DNA of 64,000 bases, from NCBI GenBank assembly GCA_024398135.1, contig CP073750.1, forward strand, positions 2,108,001-2,172,000, given 5' to 3'. Below are positions 45,029-55,500 of this stretch, one piece after another; positions within the stretch are counted from its first letter, which is position 1, and every line of letters starts with the position of its first letter. The notes beneath the pieces are model-generated. The model was given only the letters and a program-made list of their open reading frames with translations. It was not told the DNA's origin and searched no databases. The translations under genes were made by a program, and so were the position numbers. Source of the stretch: a bacterium SCSIO 12643 (GTDB lineage: Bacteria > Bacteroidota > Bacteroidia > Flavobacteriales_G > Salibacteraceae).

Positions 45029-46045
45029 TTAGAATGGACTAGCCAATTCAGGATTATTCAAAAACTCTTGATCTGTGAAGGTTTTTAAAAATGCGATGAG
45101 GGCCTCTTTTTCTTCCTGTGTTAGTGAAACACCTCCATTGTGTGCATAAACCATCAAAGGGTCAACGGTAGAGGTATTATGCACGCCTCCGCTGTAGAAA
45201 TCGACAACTTCTTCCAAAGTATTAAACCTGCCATCATGCATATATGGTGCAGTGAGTTCAATGTTTCTTAAAGTTGGTGTTTTAAATTTTCCAAGATCTT
45301 TTGGATTTCCTGTGACCTCCATTAACCCGGCATCCGGGTTGGCATCCAGACCATTATTTCTTGGGGTAAAATCTGTAAGGAATATAGTGCCGTGACAATG
45401 AAAACAATCCGCTTTTTCAGTAAAGAATAACTGTTGTCCCTGAAGTTCCTGTTGCGTTAATAAAACTGCCCCGTTAATGAATTGATCAAACTTTGAATTG
45501 CCGGAGTTCATCGTTCGCGCAAATTGTGCCAACGCAAATGCAGCATCTTTAGAAGTAATAGAATCCACATTAAATGCTTTCTTGAAAAGTTCTCTATAGA
45601 TCTTACTATTATTGAGTCGATCCATGTTGGTCTCAAAAAATACTTCGACTTCAAATATCATGACATCTTCCAATGTGCCATTAAAACCACCATTCCACAT
45701 ATAATTGGTCATCCATCCAAAATTGGCATGTGGTAAAACCTGTTGCGTTCCATTGTCAATTTGAAATGCTTGATCTTGATGATGACAACTGGCACAGGCA
45801 CGGGCGCTATCTTTATCTAGAATACGATCATAGTATAATTTTCTGCCCAACGTAACCCCTTCAACAGTAAGTGGATTATTTTCAGGGATGACCATCTCAG
45901 GAAAACCCAGAGGTATTTTCAAATCATAAGGAGTCGTTTGATGTATGGTCGTTGGATAATCTGTAGGCTCCGGAATACTTCTTTTACAGTTGGACAAACT
46001 GATTACACCGAATAAAGCAATAAAAATGTATACAATTAATCTCAT
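45029..46045 (-). CDS. Di-heme cytochrome c peroxidase/MauG-family lipoprotein (MbnH-like)
   Basis: 338 residues. The signal peptide ends in the lipobox LSNC. Two c-type heme sites follow: CASCHH (about 88-93) and CFHCHG (about 214-219), with TAPYMHDGRF late in the protein supplying axial ligand residues. This is the bacterial CcpA/MauG architecture. The upstream gene, 12 bases away on the same strand, encodes an MbnP-type protein. In methanotrophs the corresponding pair MbnH/MbnP works together: MbnH oxidises a Trp of MbnP. Here the same reaction is inferred. Confidence 0.88.
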   Translation of the reverse strand: MRLIVYIFIALFGVISLSNCKRSIPEPTDYPTTIHQTTPYDLKIPLGFPEMVIPENNPLTVEGVTLGRKLYYDRILDKDSARACASCHHQDQAFQIDNGTQQVLPHANFGWMTNYMWNGGFNGTLEDVMIFEVEVFFETNMDRLNNSKIYRELFKKAFNVDSITSKDAAFALAQFARTMNSGNSKFDQFINGAVLLTQQELQGQQLFFTEKADCFHCHGTIFLTDFTPRNNGLDANPDAGLMEVTGNPKDLGKFKTPTLRNIELTAPYMHDGRFNTLEEVVDFYSGGVHNTSTVDPLMVYAHNGGVSLTQEEKEALIAFLKTFTDQEFLNNPELASPF

Positions 46046-46057
46046 ATCAAATGGTAT

Positions 46058-46813
46058 TTAAGGATGAATGGAGGCGGTGAAAACATCATGTCCGTTTTTC
46101 TGAATGGTTTGTTGTGCCTCATGGTTTTGCATGATTGCAGCACCGAAATAAGAGAAGTCCCAGTTGACCGGGTTTTTGAACCAGTTTTGAATCTCCATGT
46201 TTAAATCGATTTGTACCTGATCGTTTTTCACCTGGAAGTTTGAATTGGCAAGTTGTATATGGATACTGTAGTCTATTTTATCTAAGCCTCCCGCGTGGAA
46301 ATTGAAGAATTTTTTAATGCCATGATCTAAATACTGTCCTTCAAGTTTTTGATAATGGTAGCCTCCACCCATATTTTCAGGCCAAAACATCTGCATTTCG
46401 GGAGCTGTGGTAAACATATTGGATGTATTATCAGTATTGGTGAAACCAAATGTGAAACTGACACTCGAATATGAATCTTCCGGGATTAAATCTTTAAATA
46501 TGTGAGTTAGAGATTCCGGAAGCTCCTGATCTACATAATGGAAATCTTTTAAAACTATGTCTGCCTTATTATCACGGTGAAAAGTGACTCTTGATATAAA
46601 GTATTTTATGGTGCGAATACTGAAAGTGTCGGTGTTTGAATTGACGTATTTAATGGTGTCCATTTCCACCGGATTATGGTTTAAAAGATGATTGAAATTC
46701 ATTTTAACCATGATATTTGCAATCTCGTTAGGTTCAGGAATAGTATCTTTTTTACAATGGGAAAAGGTTAAAATACTGATGATAGCGAATAAACAAGTAA
46801 AACTTTTTTTCAT
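46058..46813 (-). CDS. MbnP-family lipoprotein, partner of the di-heme enzyme
   Basis: 251 residues; lipobox FSHC (Cys about 20). The MbnP-like domain shows FSIRTIKYFISRVTFHRDN and, in the middle, MFWPENMGGGYHYQKLEGQYLD (shown here for position: about 142-163), where the family has a conserved Trp followed by GY and LEG. Histidines in GGGYHYQ and NFHAGGLD could be metal ligands. MbnP of methanotrophs binds copper after its Trp is oxidised to kynurenine by MbnH. The di-heme MbnH-like gene follows after 12 bases. Assigned with fair confidence to the family; copper binding is inferred. Confidence 0.8.
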   Translation of the reverse strand: MKKSFTCLFAIISILTFSHCKKDTIPEPNEIANIMVKMNFNHLLNHNPVEMDTIKYVNSNTDTFSIRTIKYFISRVTFHRDNKADIVLKDFHYVDQELPESLTHIFKDLIPEDSYSSVSFTFGFTNTDNTSNMFTTAPEMQMFWPENMGGGYHYQKLEGQYLDHGIKKFFNFHAGGLDKIDYSIHIQLANSNFQVKNDQVQIDLNMEIQNWFKNPVNWDFSYFGAAIMQNHEAQQTIQKNGHDVFTASIHP

Positions 46814-46964
46814 GCTTTTGAATTTTAAAACTAGAAGCGATTCATCTTCAATGAAGTATGCCGGGTAAATGTGAAGAGGAAAAATGAATTATGAAATGAC
46901 AAAAGTCATTAGGTTTTTGATGAAAATGGAATTTACAGTACTAATGAATCCTCAGGTTTTAGAA

Positions 46965-46972
46965 TACATTTG
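46965..46972 (+). promoter_or_regulatory. Promoter -7 box three bases from the tilS ATG
   Basis: TACATTTG matches TAnnTTTG. It is three bases from the ATG at 46976 and nine from the ATG at 46982. No clear -33. Confidence 0.45.
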
Positions 46973-46975
46973 TTA

Positions 46976-48313
46976 ATGCATATGAAGAATTTACAGAAAA
47001 GCTTAAAAAGTATTTTGCAGGAATTGTGCTCTGGTAAGTCCATTCTGGTTGGAGTAAGTGGCGGTGCTGATTCTATGGCGCTTGCTGAAATTCTTCATAG
47101 AGCAGGTTATACCATTGAAATAGCCCACTGCCATTTTAATTTACGAGAGATTGATGCGGATTCTGATCAGGCGTTTGTGCAGAATTATGCGACTCAATTG
47201 GGTGTGCCTTTCCATACGATAAAGTTTGAAACTCAATCTTATGCGGATAAAAATCAAGTTTCTATTCAAATGGCGGCTCGTTCATTGCGTTATGAATGGT
47301 TTGAAAAAATCAGGGTAGAAAGAAGTTTAGATAAAATCGCAGTAGGGACCCATCTAACTGATAATATTGAGACTTTTCTATTGAACTCCATTCGAGGAAC
47401 GGGATTGAGGGGACTTAGAGGGATTAAAATGGAAAATGGTCATATTATTCGACCATTGATCCAAACAACCAAGCAGGAGATTTATGATTATGTTAGATCT
47501 CAAGGATTGGATTGGGTAGAAGACCAATCGAATAAAAGTGTAAAATATCATCGCAACAAAATCCGTCATGATGTTTTACCGCATATGAAAGAGATTAATC
47601 CAAATTTGGAGCCCACGTTTAATCGAAATTTTAAACGTTTGGGAAGATTAGACGCGTTTGTAGAACAGGAAGTAGATCGAGTTTGGACATCCTGGGTGAA
47701 TCATACTGATACCGCATTGGAGATTTCGATTTCAAAGATCAAAGCGCATGATTTTGCAGATGTAGTTCTAAATCGAAAGTTAGATGTATTTGGTTTTAAT
47801 CCAACGCATGTGGATGATTTGTTGAATACATTAAACACAAATTTGTTTGTAGGAAAACAAATTAACTCTGATCAATATCTTATGACCGTTGATCGCGAGG
47901 TCATATATTTAAATTCAATTGAACCATTTGTTTTGGATCAGGAACTATTAATTGATCAAAATACTTCTAATTTGCAAGAACCATTACGATTGGAGTTTAA
48001 AAGGTCTAGCCGTAAAGATTTGAGTTTTAAAAGAGATCACTCTATAGCATATTTTGACCTGGAGAAACTCCGGTTTCCAATTAAACTCAGAAGGTGGCAA
48101 AAAGGAGATAGAATTCACCCGTTTGGAATGAAGGGCGTAAAAAAAGTTTCTGATTTGTTGATTGATAATAAAATACCCTTGCACAAAAAGGATCATGTTT
48201 GGGTGTTGGAGTCTCAAGAAGAAATTATTTGGGTTGTAGGTGTTCGAGCGTCTGAGCGATTCAAAGTAGATACAAATAGTAAAGATGTATATCAAATCAA
48301 TATTTTGAAGTAA
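46976..48313 (+). CDS. tilS: tRNA(Ile)-lysidine synthetase
   Basis: 445 residues. The PP-loop SGGADSMAL (about 27-35) starts the N-terminal ATPase domain; HLTDNIETFLLN and GLRGI follow. The C-terminal TilS domain is present (about 345-445: IKLRRWQKGDRIHPFGMKGVKKVSDLLID). It joins lysine to C34 of the CAU-anticodon tRNA-Ile so that it reads AUA codons, an essential step. Start: ATG at 46976 (or 46982); the frame extends to a TTG at 46970 that is inside the -7 box. Confidence 0.94.
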   Translation: MHMKNLQKSLKSILQELCSGKSILVGVSGGADSMALAEILHRAGYTIEIAHCHFNLREIDADSDQAFVQNYATQLGVPFHTIKFETQSYADKNQVSIQMAARSLRYEWFEKIRVERSLDKIAVGTHLTDNIETFLLNSIRGTGLRGLRGIKMENGHIIRPLIQTTKQEIYDYVRSQGLDWVEDQSNKSVKYHRNKIRHDVLPHMKEINPNLEPTFNRNFKRLGRLDAFVEQEVDRVWTSWVNHTDTALEISISKIKAHDFADVVLNRKLDVFGFNPTHVDDLLNTLNTNLFVGKQINSDQYLMTVDREVIYLNSIEPFVLDQELLIDQNTSNLQEPLRLEFKRSSRKDLSFKRDHSIAYFDLEKLRFPIKLRRWQKGDRIHPFGMKGVKKVSDLLIDNKIPLHKKDHVWVLESQEEIIWVVGVRASERFKVDTNSKDVYQINILK

Positions 48314-48379
48314 AGCTCGGATAGGGAGAACGGTTAGTGAAAAAATTACTTTCTTTACGTCTCAGGTCAATCAGAAAAT

Positions 48380-49057
48380 ATGAATCAGAAATTAAAGACT
48401 CAAGCAGATTTCTTGTATTTGACATTAGCTGCTTTGTTTATTGCCTCATTGGTTACCACGAATTTAATTGCGAATAAATTCGTTACGGTGGATTTAGGGT
48501 TTAAAGAATTTGTAATTTCTGCCGGCATGATTCCCTATCCATTTACTTTTTTGATTACGGATATACTTTCTGAGATTTATGGAAAGCGCAAAACAACTAA
48601 CGTGGTAATTACTGGTTTTTTTGCCACACTATTTGTGTTACTGATCTTATGGTTAGGAAGTATATTCCCGGCTATTGAGCAGTCTCACGTCACCAATGAA
48701 GTATATGATACCGTATTTGCCAATTCTTATAGAGTGGTATTTTCTTCTATGTTGGCCTATTTAGTCGCACAATTTGCGGATCTAAGATTATTTCACTTCT
48801 GGAAGAATCTAACCAATGGTAAACATCTGTGGTTAAGAAATAATGCTTCAACTATAGTGTCCCAATTATTAGATACAATATTGGTTGTGGGAGTTTTGTT
48901 TATTGGAAAAATGACAGTCCCTGAAATGGCAGTTTTAGTAAAGGATGGTTGGATGTATAAAATTTTATTTGCCCTTGTAGATACCCCGGTGATGTATCTG
49001 GCGGTATTTGTTATCCGAAAGAAGTTTCAGCTGCAACCAAATGAGGAAATGTCGTAA
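48380..49057 (+). CDS. yhhQ: Queuosine precursor transporter (YhhQ family)
   Basis: 225 residues, six membrane segments. The family's landmarks are IASLVTTNLIANKFV, PYPFTFLITDILSEIYGKR (about 55-73), FADLRLFHFWKNLTNGKHLWLRNNASTIVSQLLDT (shown as position about 137-171 only in part) and the last helix. YhhQ imports preQ0/preQ1 for tRNA queuosine formation. It follows tilS by 66 bases on the same strand; both genes serve tRNA modification, so joint transcription would make sense. No preQ1 riboswitch fold is visible in the gap. Confidence 0.88.
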   Translation: MNQKLKTQADFLYLTLAALFIASLVTTNLIANKFVTVDLGFKEFVISAGMIPYPFTFLITDILSEIYGKRKTTNVVITGFFATLFVLLILWLGSIFPAIEQSHVTNEVYDTVFANSYRVVFSSMLAYLVAQFADLRLFHFWKNLTNGKHLWLRNNASTIVSQLLDTILVVGVLFIGKMTVPEMAVLVKDGWMYKILFALVDTPVMYLAVFVIRKKFQLQPNEEMS

Positions 49058-49144
49058 GCCAGTCAGTTTTTATTCTATTCAAATCGTTATTTCGCCTGCA
49101 AAATAGAGGGAATTGACGTAGGTGTTAAAAGTCAGTTATTTGGG

Positions 49145-49175
49145 TTTCACCCATTGGACATATTTTATACATTTG
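49145..49175 (+). promoter_or_regulatory. Promoter of the dsbD gene
   Basis: TACATTTG (49168-49175) matches the -7 consensus; TTTC (49145-49148) is 19 bases upstream as an imperfect -33. It ends 24 bases before the ATG at 49200. Confidence 0.5.
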
Positions 49176-49199
49176 GCGGACTTCAAAATAATCTAGATA

Positions 49200-51653
49200 A
49201 TGGCTAAAAAATATTTTAAAATTTTTGCATTAAGCTTAGCAGTACTCTTTGTTGGGATTTCTAATCTTTCTGCTCAAGTGGTTAACCCTGTTAAGTGGGA
49301 GTTCAAAACAAAAAGTTTAGGTAGTAATGAGTTTGAGCTTCAGATTATTGGAGACATTGAGCCACATTGGCATGTATATTCTCAAACCGTTGGAGAACCG
49401 GTTATTCCGACATCCTTTATGTTTAAGCCATCTAAAGACTATGAATTAGTTGGTAAAACTGAAGAGCCTGAGGGAGTTACTGTGGATGATCCAGTGTTTC
49501 AAATGAAGTTGAAATACTTTGAGGATGAAGTGATTTTTAGACAAAAGGTGAAGTTGTTAAGCGCTAAAGCTACCGTTTTAGGTGATTTTGAGTTTATGAC
49601 TTGCGATGATAAAACTTGTATTCCACCAGAAATTGTGGAGTTTGAGTTTAATCTTGAAGGAGATCGTAAAGAAACATCCGCAGAGCAACCTAAGGAAGAA
49701 AGTAAACCGATTACTATTTCAGTTTCAGGAGATCATCAACCTGAGCAAAATCAAGGCGTTTTAACTCCTGCAACATGGGAGTCTAAAGTAGTTGATCTAG
49801 GAGATGGTATGTATGAATTGCAGGCTATTGCTACTATTGATGAGCATTGGCATGTTTATTCAATGGATATTGATGGGCCACAAGCATCTGAGTTTAATAT
49901 TTTGAAACCGGAGGGTTTAAAACCAGTTGAAGGACCAACAGAAAATGGGAAATTAATTGAGGAGATGGACCCTAACTTCGATATGGTTTTAGGATATTAT
50001 GAAAATACGGTCACCTTTTCTCAAAAGGTAAAAGTAGAGGGCAGTCAAACCATTTTGGCAGAGGTTTACTTTATGGTATGTAATCAGGGTAAATGTATTC
50101 CACCAGAAGCAGTGGAGCTAGAATATAAGATTGGAGAGAAGAACGAAGTTGCCAATATTGATGGTAATGGAACTGAAGGGGCAGAAAAGGAAGAGGGTAG
50201 AAATTTATGGACACTGTTGCTGTTAAGTTTTGGAGGAGGTTTGGCAGCATTATTGACGCCTTGTGTGTTCCCAATGATTCCAATGACCGTAAGCTTTTTT
50301 ACTAAGCAGAGTAAAACTAAAGCGGAAGGTATTAAGAAAGGAATTGTTTATGGTTCATCCATCATAATAATTTATGTTCTGTTGAGTGTTCCATTTCATA
50401 TTTTTGATACCGTAAGCCCTGATATCTTTAATGAGTTTTCGACTAATCCGTATTTAAATTTCTTTTTCTTTTTAGTTTTTATAGTCTTTTCAATTTCATT
50501 TTTGGGAGCATTCGAAATTACCATGCCAAGTAGCTGGGTTAATAAAGCAGATTCGGCATCTGATAAGGGTGGTTTAATTGGAGTGTTTTTCATGGCTTTG
50601 ACCTTAATTTTGGTATCGTTCTCTTGTACCGGGCCTGCAATTGGATTGTTGTTGGGAAGTGTACTGTCTACAGATGGTGGAGCCACAGCTCTATCTGTTG
50701 GAATGCTTGGATTTGGACTTGGAATTGGTTTGCCTTTTGGTTTGTTTGCTGCGTTCCCTGGATGGTTGAATTCATTACCAAAGTCTGGAGGTTGGCTGAA
50801 TACGGTTAAAGTTATCTTTGGATTTGTTGAATTAGCATTTGCGTTTAAATTCTTATCTAATGCGGATTTGGTATTACAAGCACATGTTATAACAAGAGAG
50901 GTGTTTTTGGCTATTTGGATTGGTGTATTTGGTGCTATGGCCATGTATTTATTTGGAATGTTTAGGTTGCCACATGATTCACCATTAGAAAAATTATCTG
51001 TGGGTAGAGGTTTGTTTGCAATTTTTACTTTAGTCTTTACTATATATTTATTGCCAGGGCTTTGGGGAGCGCCTTTGAAATTAATATCAGGATTTCCACC
51101 ACCAGCATTTTATAGTGAATCACCTAATGGTGTTGGTTTCAGTGGGAAATCTGCAGCAGTTATGAGTTCCGATGCTTCAAGTATTCCTGAAGGTACAGAT
51201 CCAGATCATTGTCCACATAATTTGAATTGTTTTCATGATTATGAATTAGGTTTAGCTTACGCAAAAGAAGTAGGTAAACCTGTAATGCTTGATTTTACGG
51301 GATGGGCTTGTGTGAATTGTAGAAGAATGGAAGAGAATGTTTGGTCTGACCCACGAGTTTTGGAAAGACTAAGAAATGATTATGTTTTGATTTCGTTATA
51401 TGTAGATGAAAAACAAAAATTACCTGAAGAAGATCAGTTTATTTCTGATGTAACCGGAAAGAAAGTAAAAACTGTTGGGAATAAATGGAGTGAGTTTCAA
51501 ATCAGAAAATTTAAGTCTAATACGCAGCCATATTACGTAGTTTTAGACCATGAAGAAAAACAACTTCATGAACATGCGGCTTACGATCCGGATATTCCAA
51601 AGTTTATTGATTGGTTAGAAAGAGGAAAGAAAATTTTCGAAGAAGGAAAATAA
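49200..51653 (+). CDS. dsbD: DsbD-type thiol:disulfide interchange protein with doubled N-terminal domain
   Basis: 817 residues. Signal peptide to about 25. Two homologous N-terminal domains follow in tandem (about 28-150 and 195-312): each has HWHVYS near its start and a FM-C-x(5)-CIPPE end (MTCDDKTCIPPE, MVCNQGKCIPPE). The membrane part (about 335-640, eight segments) carries CVFPMIPMTVSFF and SCTGPAIG, the two redox cysteines. A C-terminal thioredoxin domain has GWACVNCRRME (about 701-711). It passes electrons from cytoplasmic thioredoxin to extracytoplasmic proteins. One such N-terminal domain is the norm; here there are two. Confidence 0.92.
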   Translation: MAKKYFKIFALSLAVLFVGISNLSAQVVNPVKWEFKTKSLGSNEFELQIIGDIEPHWHVYSQTVGEPVIPTSFMFKPSKDYELVGKTEEPEGVTVDDPVFQMKLKYFEDEVIFRQKVKLLSAKATVLGDFEFMTCDDKTCIPPEIVEFEFNLEGDRKETSAEQPKEESKPITISVSGDHQPEQNQGVLTPATWESKVVDLGDGMYELQAIATIDEHWHVYSMDIDGPQASEFNILKPEGLKPVEGPTENGKLIEEMDPNFDMVLGYYENTVTFSQKVKVEGSQTILAEVYFMVCNQGKCIPPEAVELEYKIGEKNEVANIDGNGTEGAEKEEGRNLWTLLLLSFGGGLAALLTPCVFPMIPMTVSFFTKQSKTKAEGIKKGIVYGSSIIIIYVLLSVPFHIFDTVSPDIFNEFSTNPYLNFFFFLVFIVFSISFLGAFEITMPSSWVNKADSASDKGGLIGVFFMALTLILVSFSCTGPAIGLLLGSVLSTDGGATALSVGMLGFGLGIGLPFGLFAAFPGWLNSLPKSGGWLNTVKVIFGFVELAFAFKFLSNADLVLQAHVITREVFLAIWIGVFGAMAMYLFGMFRLPHDSPLEKLSVGRGLFAIFTLVFTIYLLPGLWGAPLKLISGFPPPAFYSESPNGVGFSGKSAAVMSSDASSIPEGTDPDHCPHNLNCFHDYELGLAYAKEVGKPVMLDFTGWACVNCRRMEENVWSDPRVLERLRNDYVLISLYVDEKQKLPEEDQFISDVTGKKVKTVGNKWSEFQIRKFKSNTQPYYVVLDHEEKQLHEHAAYDPDIPKFIDWLERGKKIFEEGK

Positions 51654-51658
51654 AAACG

Positions 51659-51692
51659 AAGCCGAAATTGAATATTCAATTTCGGCTTTTTT
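51659..51692 (+). terminator. Rho-independent terminator of dsbD
   Basis: A perfect 30-base palindrome (51659-51688; arms AAGCCGAAATTGAAT and its complement, no unpaired loop) is followed by T to 51692. It starts five bases after the dsbD stop. Confidence 0.88.
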
Positions 51693-51730
51693 GTTCTGGA
51701 TCATTGACATAGATGAAATCTATTTTTGGT

Positions 51731-51738
51731 TAAATTTG
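51731..51738 (+). promoter_or_regulatory. Promoter -7 box for gmhA
   Basis: TAAATTTG matches TAnnTTTG, 17 bases before the ATG at 51756. A TTG at 51704-51706 is 24 bases upstream. Confidence 0.5.
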
Positions 51739-51755
51739 CCGAAATAAATTAGAAT

Positions 51756-52328
51756 ATGAGCCAGGAATTTGTTCGCCAGATTTTTCAAGAATCACAAGAT
51801 GTTTTAACCCAGTTTATGACGGATGAAACTAAATTATATGCGGTTGCACAGGCGGGCAAACTAATGGTAGAAGCTATCCAAAGAGGTAATAAGATCATTT
51901 CTTGCGGGAATGGGGGATCCATGAGTGATGCTATGCATTTTGCGGAAGAATTAACTGGTCGTTTTAGAGAGAATCGTAAATCATTACCAGCTATTGCGAT
52001 ATCTGATCAGGGCTATTTAAGTTGTGTCGCAAATGATTATGGTTACGATTATGTTTTTTCAAGATTTGTTGAGGGAATGGGGACCAAAGGTGATGTGCTT
52101 TTAGCCATTAGTACGAGTGGGAATTCTTCAAACGTAATTAATGCTGCTAAAGTCGCTAAAGAAAATGGAATTTCTGTGGTTGGATTAACAGGCAAAAAAG
52201 GTGGTGAATTGGCTGAGCTTTGTGATGTCGAGATCAGAGTTGACCATCATGGATATGCGGATAGGATTCAGGAAATACATATCAAGGTAATCCATTCACT
52301 AATAGGATTAATAGAGGAATCGCTTTAA
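51756..52328 (+). CDS. gmhA: D-sedoheptulose-7-phosphate isomerase
   Basis: 190 residues, a SIS-domain protein of the usual GmhA length. [21 protein letters not shown] (about 50-70 in part) holds the sugar-phosphate loop and catalytic Glu, [10 protein letters not shown] the second phosphate loop, and [19 protein letters not shown] the last active-site Glu/His helix. It makes D-glycero-D-manno-heptose 7-phosphate, the first step of LPS core heptose. The other heptose genes are not in this window. Own promoter and, upstream, the dsbD terminator. Confidence 0.92.
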   Translation: MSQEFVRQIFQESQDVLTQFMTDETKLYAVAQAGKLMVEAIQRGNKIISCGNGGSMSDAMHFAEELTGRFRENRKSLPAIAISDQGYLSCVANDYGYDYVFSRFVEGMGTKGDVLLAISTSGNSSNVINAAKVAKENGISVVGLTGKKGGELAELCDVEIRVDHHGYADRIQEIHIKVIHSLIGLIEESL

Positions 52329-52424
52329 TTTGACTTTAGATAAAACAGGCAACCCGCATCATATTTAGGCGTTTGATTAAATTGTTAAATGTGATGAAAT
52401 TTTAACCGTGTTTTCAAATTAATT

Positions 52425-52454
52425 TTTGAAACTCATTGATTAGGCGTACTTTCG
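52425..52454 (+). promoter_or_regulatory. Promoter of the giant surface-protein gene
   Basis: TTTG (52425-52428), 18 bases, then TACTTTCG (52447-52454), one base from the -7 consensus. It leaves a leader of about 80 bases before the ATG at 52541. Confidence 0.5.
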
Positions 52455-52540
52455 TCTGTCTATTAACAAAAATATAAATATTTATCCTTGGAACTGGGTT
52501 TGGCATTTATATTGTTGCTGTAACTCGAAAACGACACATT

Positions 52541-55500
52541 ATGAGGAAACTATACTTTCTATTTTTATCCGTAATCTTAATTTTTGGCATTCAAACAGGG
52601 TATTCACAATGCTCTATTCTGACCAATGCAATCCAACAAACCCCGACCCTGTCCGGGGGGAGTAGCTATACCAAATTTTCGGTTGCGCATAATCCGGTGA
52701 ATAACGTTTATTATACCCTAAACGGTAATTACGTTCAAACACATAGTACATCAACAGGTGCGATGTTAACTTCTATGTATTCTTCCAACCTAAGATCAAT
52801 TTGGTGGAACTCGAATACAAATGCATTAGAAGGGAATGGATATGGTTCGACTGGGATTGTTCAATTCACATTGAACGCATCTGGTTACCCTACTTCAAGA
52901 TCAACATTGTTTTCCGGATCGAATCACCAACCGAATTCGAATTCTCAAGGAGCTTACGATAACGGGAATAATGAGATTTTCTATTTCTATAATGGCTATA
53001 TCTATCGATATTCAAGAGTTACCGGGTTTTTACTTGGAACAACAGCAGTGAGTGGATTGCCGGTTACAGTAAGTAGTTTAACCAACTATAATGTCGTTTA
53101 CACAGGGTGTTCAGGTAAAGAAGTTGGAGTGTATGATCGTGTAAATAGAAGACTATATTTTGTAAATAAATCAACAGGAGCTTATGTAGGTTATAGTCAA
53201 CTTCCTGTAGGAACATCAACGCCATACTCATACTCTATATCTTTTGATGATGATAAGTTATGGATTTCAAATGGATATTCATGGACGGCTTATAAGGTAT
53301 CTAACTATGGTCTTCAAACGTCTACCATATTAGGCCCATTTTGTGATAACTCAGCGGTGAGTGTAAACTTCACTGTGAACAGTTTAACTTTTAACTCTGG
53401 TAATGTATTTACTGCGCAGTTATCAGATGCCAACGGAAACTTTTCGAGTCCAACATCTATTGGTACCGTTACTTCAACAACAGCAACTACAATTTCAGCA
53501 ACGATTCCAGCAAATACTCCAGCAGGAGGAAGTTATAGAATCAGAGTTGTGTCGTCTAACCCTGTTCAGGTAGGAGGTGATAACGGAACAAATATTACGA
53601 TTAATGTACCGAATGTAAATCTGGGACCAAATGTGTCGATGTGTCCTGGAGATACAACAGTTTTAACCGCACCAGCTGGTGTTTTATCTTATAACTGGTC
53701 TAATGGGAGTATTAATCAGGTCATTAATGTTACATCAGCAGGAACTTATAGTGTGACGGTTTCAAACGGAGTATGTTCTAAAGCGGATACTATCGTAGTA
53801 TCGACATTAACATCTCCATCTCCAACTTTACCGGATACGACTACTGTATGTGCAAATAGTACGATTTTAAACCCTGGGACATTTACATCTTATTTATGGA
53901 ATACAGGAGCAACAAGTTCAACGCTTACTGCAAGTACTTCAGGATTATATAAAGTAACAGTTACTGGTTCAAATACATGTACAGCAGAAGATCAATCTTT
54001 TGTAAACTTATTGAAACCGGAAATTAATACTGGAGATACAGCGATTTGTGCAGGTGATACCGTAGATATGCAAACATTAACCGGATGTTATTTTGTATTG
54101 TCAAGTATGACCAATACCAATTACAATCAGGTGGGTGCAGGTAGTTATACTGGTGATGATAGAGGTGGTATTGCTGTGACACCATCCTATGTGTATTTAA
54201 CAGGTGACAATGGAACAGCGAGATATTCTGCAAGTAACTTGTCTTCACCAATTCAGCTTTCTATTAGAGATGGAATGTTCAGTGATTTGTCAACAGGTCA
54301 GTTGTATTCATTTTGGAACTCGACTCAAAACAATTTTGGCCCGAATACAGTATACGTAAACAACATCAACTCTTTACGTTATATGGATGCTTCATTGAAC
54401 TACACAGGAACGGTAATTCCATTAAGTCAGACTATTAACGCAGGGTATGGTTCTATGGTATTAGCCGGGTCAGGATATGTTGTACTATGGGCCGTAAACG
54501 ATTATCATTTTTATAAAATTGAATTACCTTCAGGTCAGGTAACAGATTTAGGATCATACAATATGACTCCAGCTAGATATGGAGCTGAAAACTGGGCATC
54601 TTGGGGTATTGCAGAGTGTAATGGTACTGGATATAGTTTTGTGTTCAGAGCGAATGGTAATACCAGTTTAGGAACGAATGCCAATGAGATTACCAGATTT
54701 GATTTAACGACTACAACATTTAGTACCGCTTCAGCATTTACCGGACAGAACCTAAGTGATATGGCGAGTATTACGTATTCTCCTTGGCATAGTAGATGGT
54801 ATTTCCACTCTGAGGGATACAACTTTGCAGGTTCTTATTCGGAAAATTTAGGTTATGCTGCAGCGAATCACAATGGAGCAGGAGGGAGTAACTCGTTTAA
54901 TACATTTGCATGGAGCACTGGAGCATCAACACCTTCTATTAGCGTTTCTCCATCTACCACAACAAACTATTCTGTAACCGTTTCGCATGGTTCAATTTCT
55001 TGTTCGGATACTGTGACGGTTACCGTAAATGCAGTACCATCTTTTACCTTATCAGATACATCTACTTATTGTAATGCAGATTCGGTTCAGATTACAGCGA
55101 CAGGAACGTATTCTTCATACGAATGGAGTACGGGCGCTACTACGCAGTCTACTTATGTTTCTAATTTAGGGACATATTTTGCCACGGTAACTAATTCAAA
55201 CAATTGTTCGAGTTCGGACTCTACATATGTGAATCTATTAGATGCCAGAATCGATCAGGTAGATACGACCATTTGTTCATCAGATAGTCTAAGATTAGAA
55301 ACCATGGGCTCTTGTGGGTTACAAGTGCAAGCTCTAACTCAGAATAACCTGACCAGTGCATATAATGTTTCTGGAGATGATAGAGGTGGAATTGCAGTAA
55401 CTCCAAATTATGTATATGTGAATGGCGATAACTATTGTACAAGATATAATACAGCTTTAGGTGCTTCTCAAAGTTTTTCAAGACGTGATGGAATCTTTAG

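Noticed and set aside
48314-48379. Possible preQ1 riboswitch ahead of the queuosine precursor transporter
   Set aside because: No conserved preQ1 loop or A-rich tail pattern can be found in the 66-base gap.
50396-50944. Minus-strand open frame of 182 residues inside dsbD
   Set aside because: It is a shadow of the plus-strand gene, low in complexity (Asn, Lys, Pro), and dsbD has clear motifs throughout.
52365-52447. TTAGGCGT occurring twice, 75 bases apart, upstream of the giant gene
   Set aside because: An eight-base match with no symmetry or regular spacing to the promoter; chance is likely.
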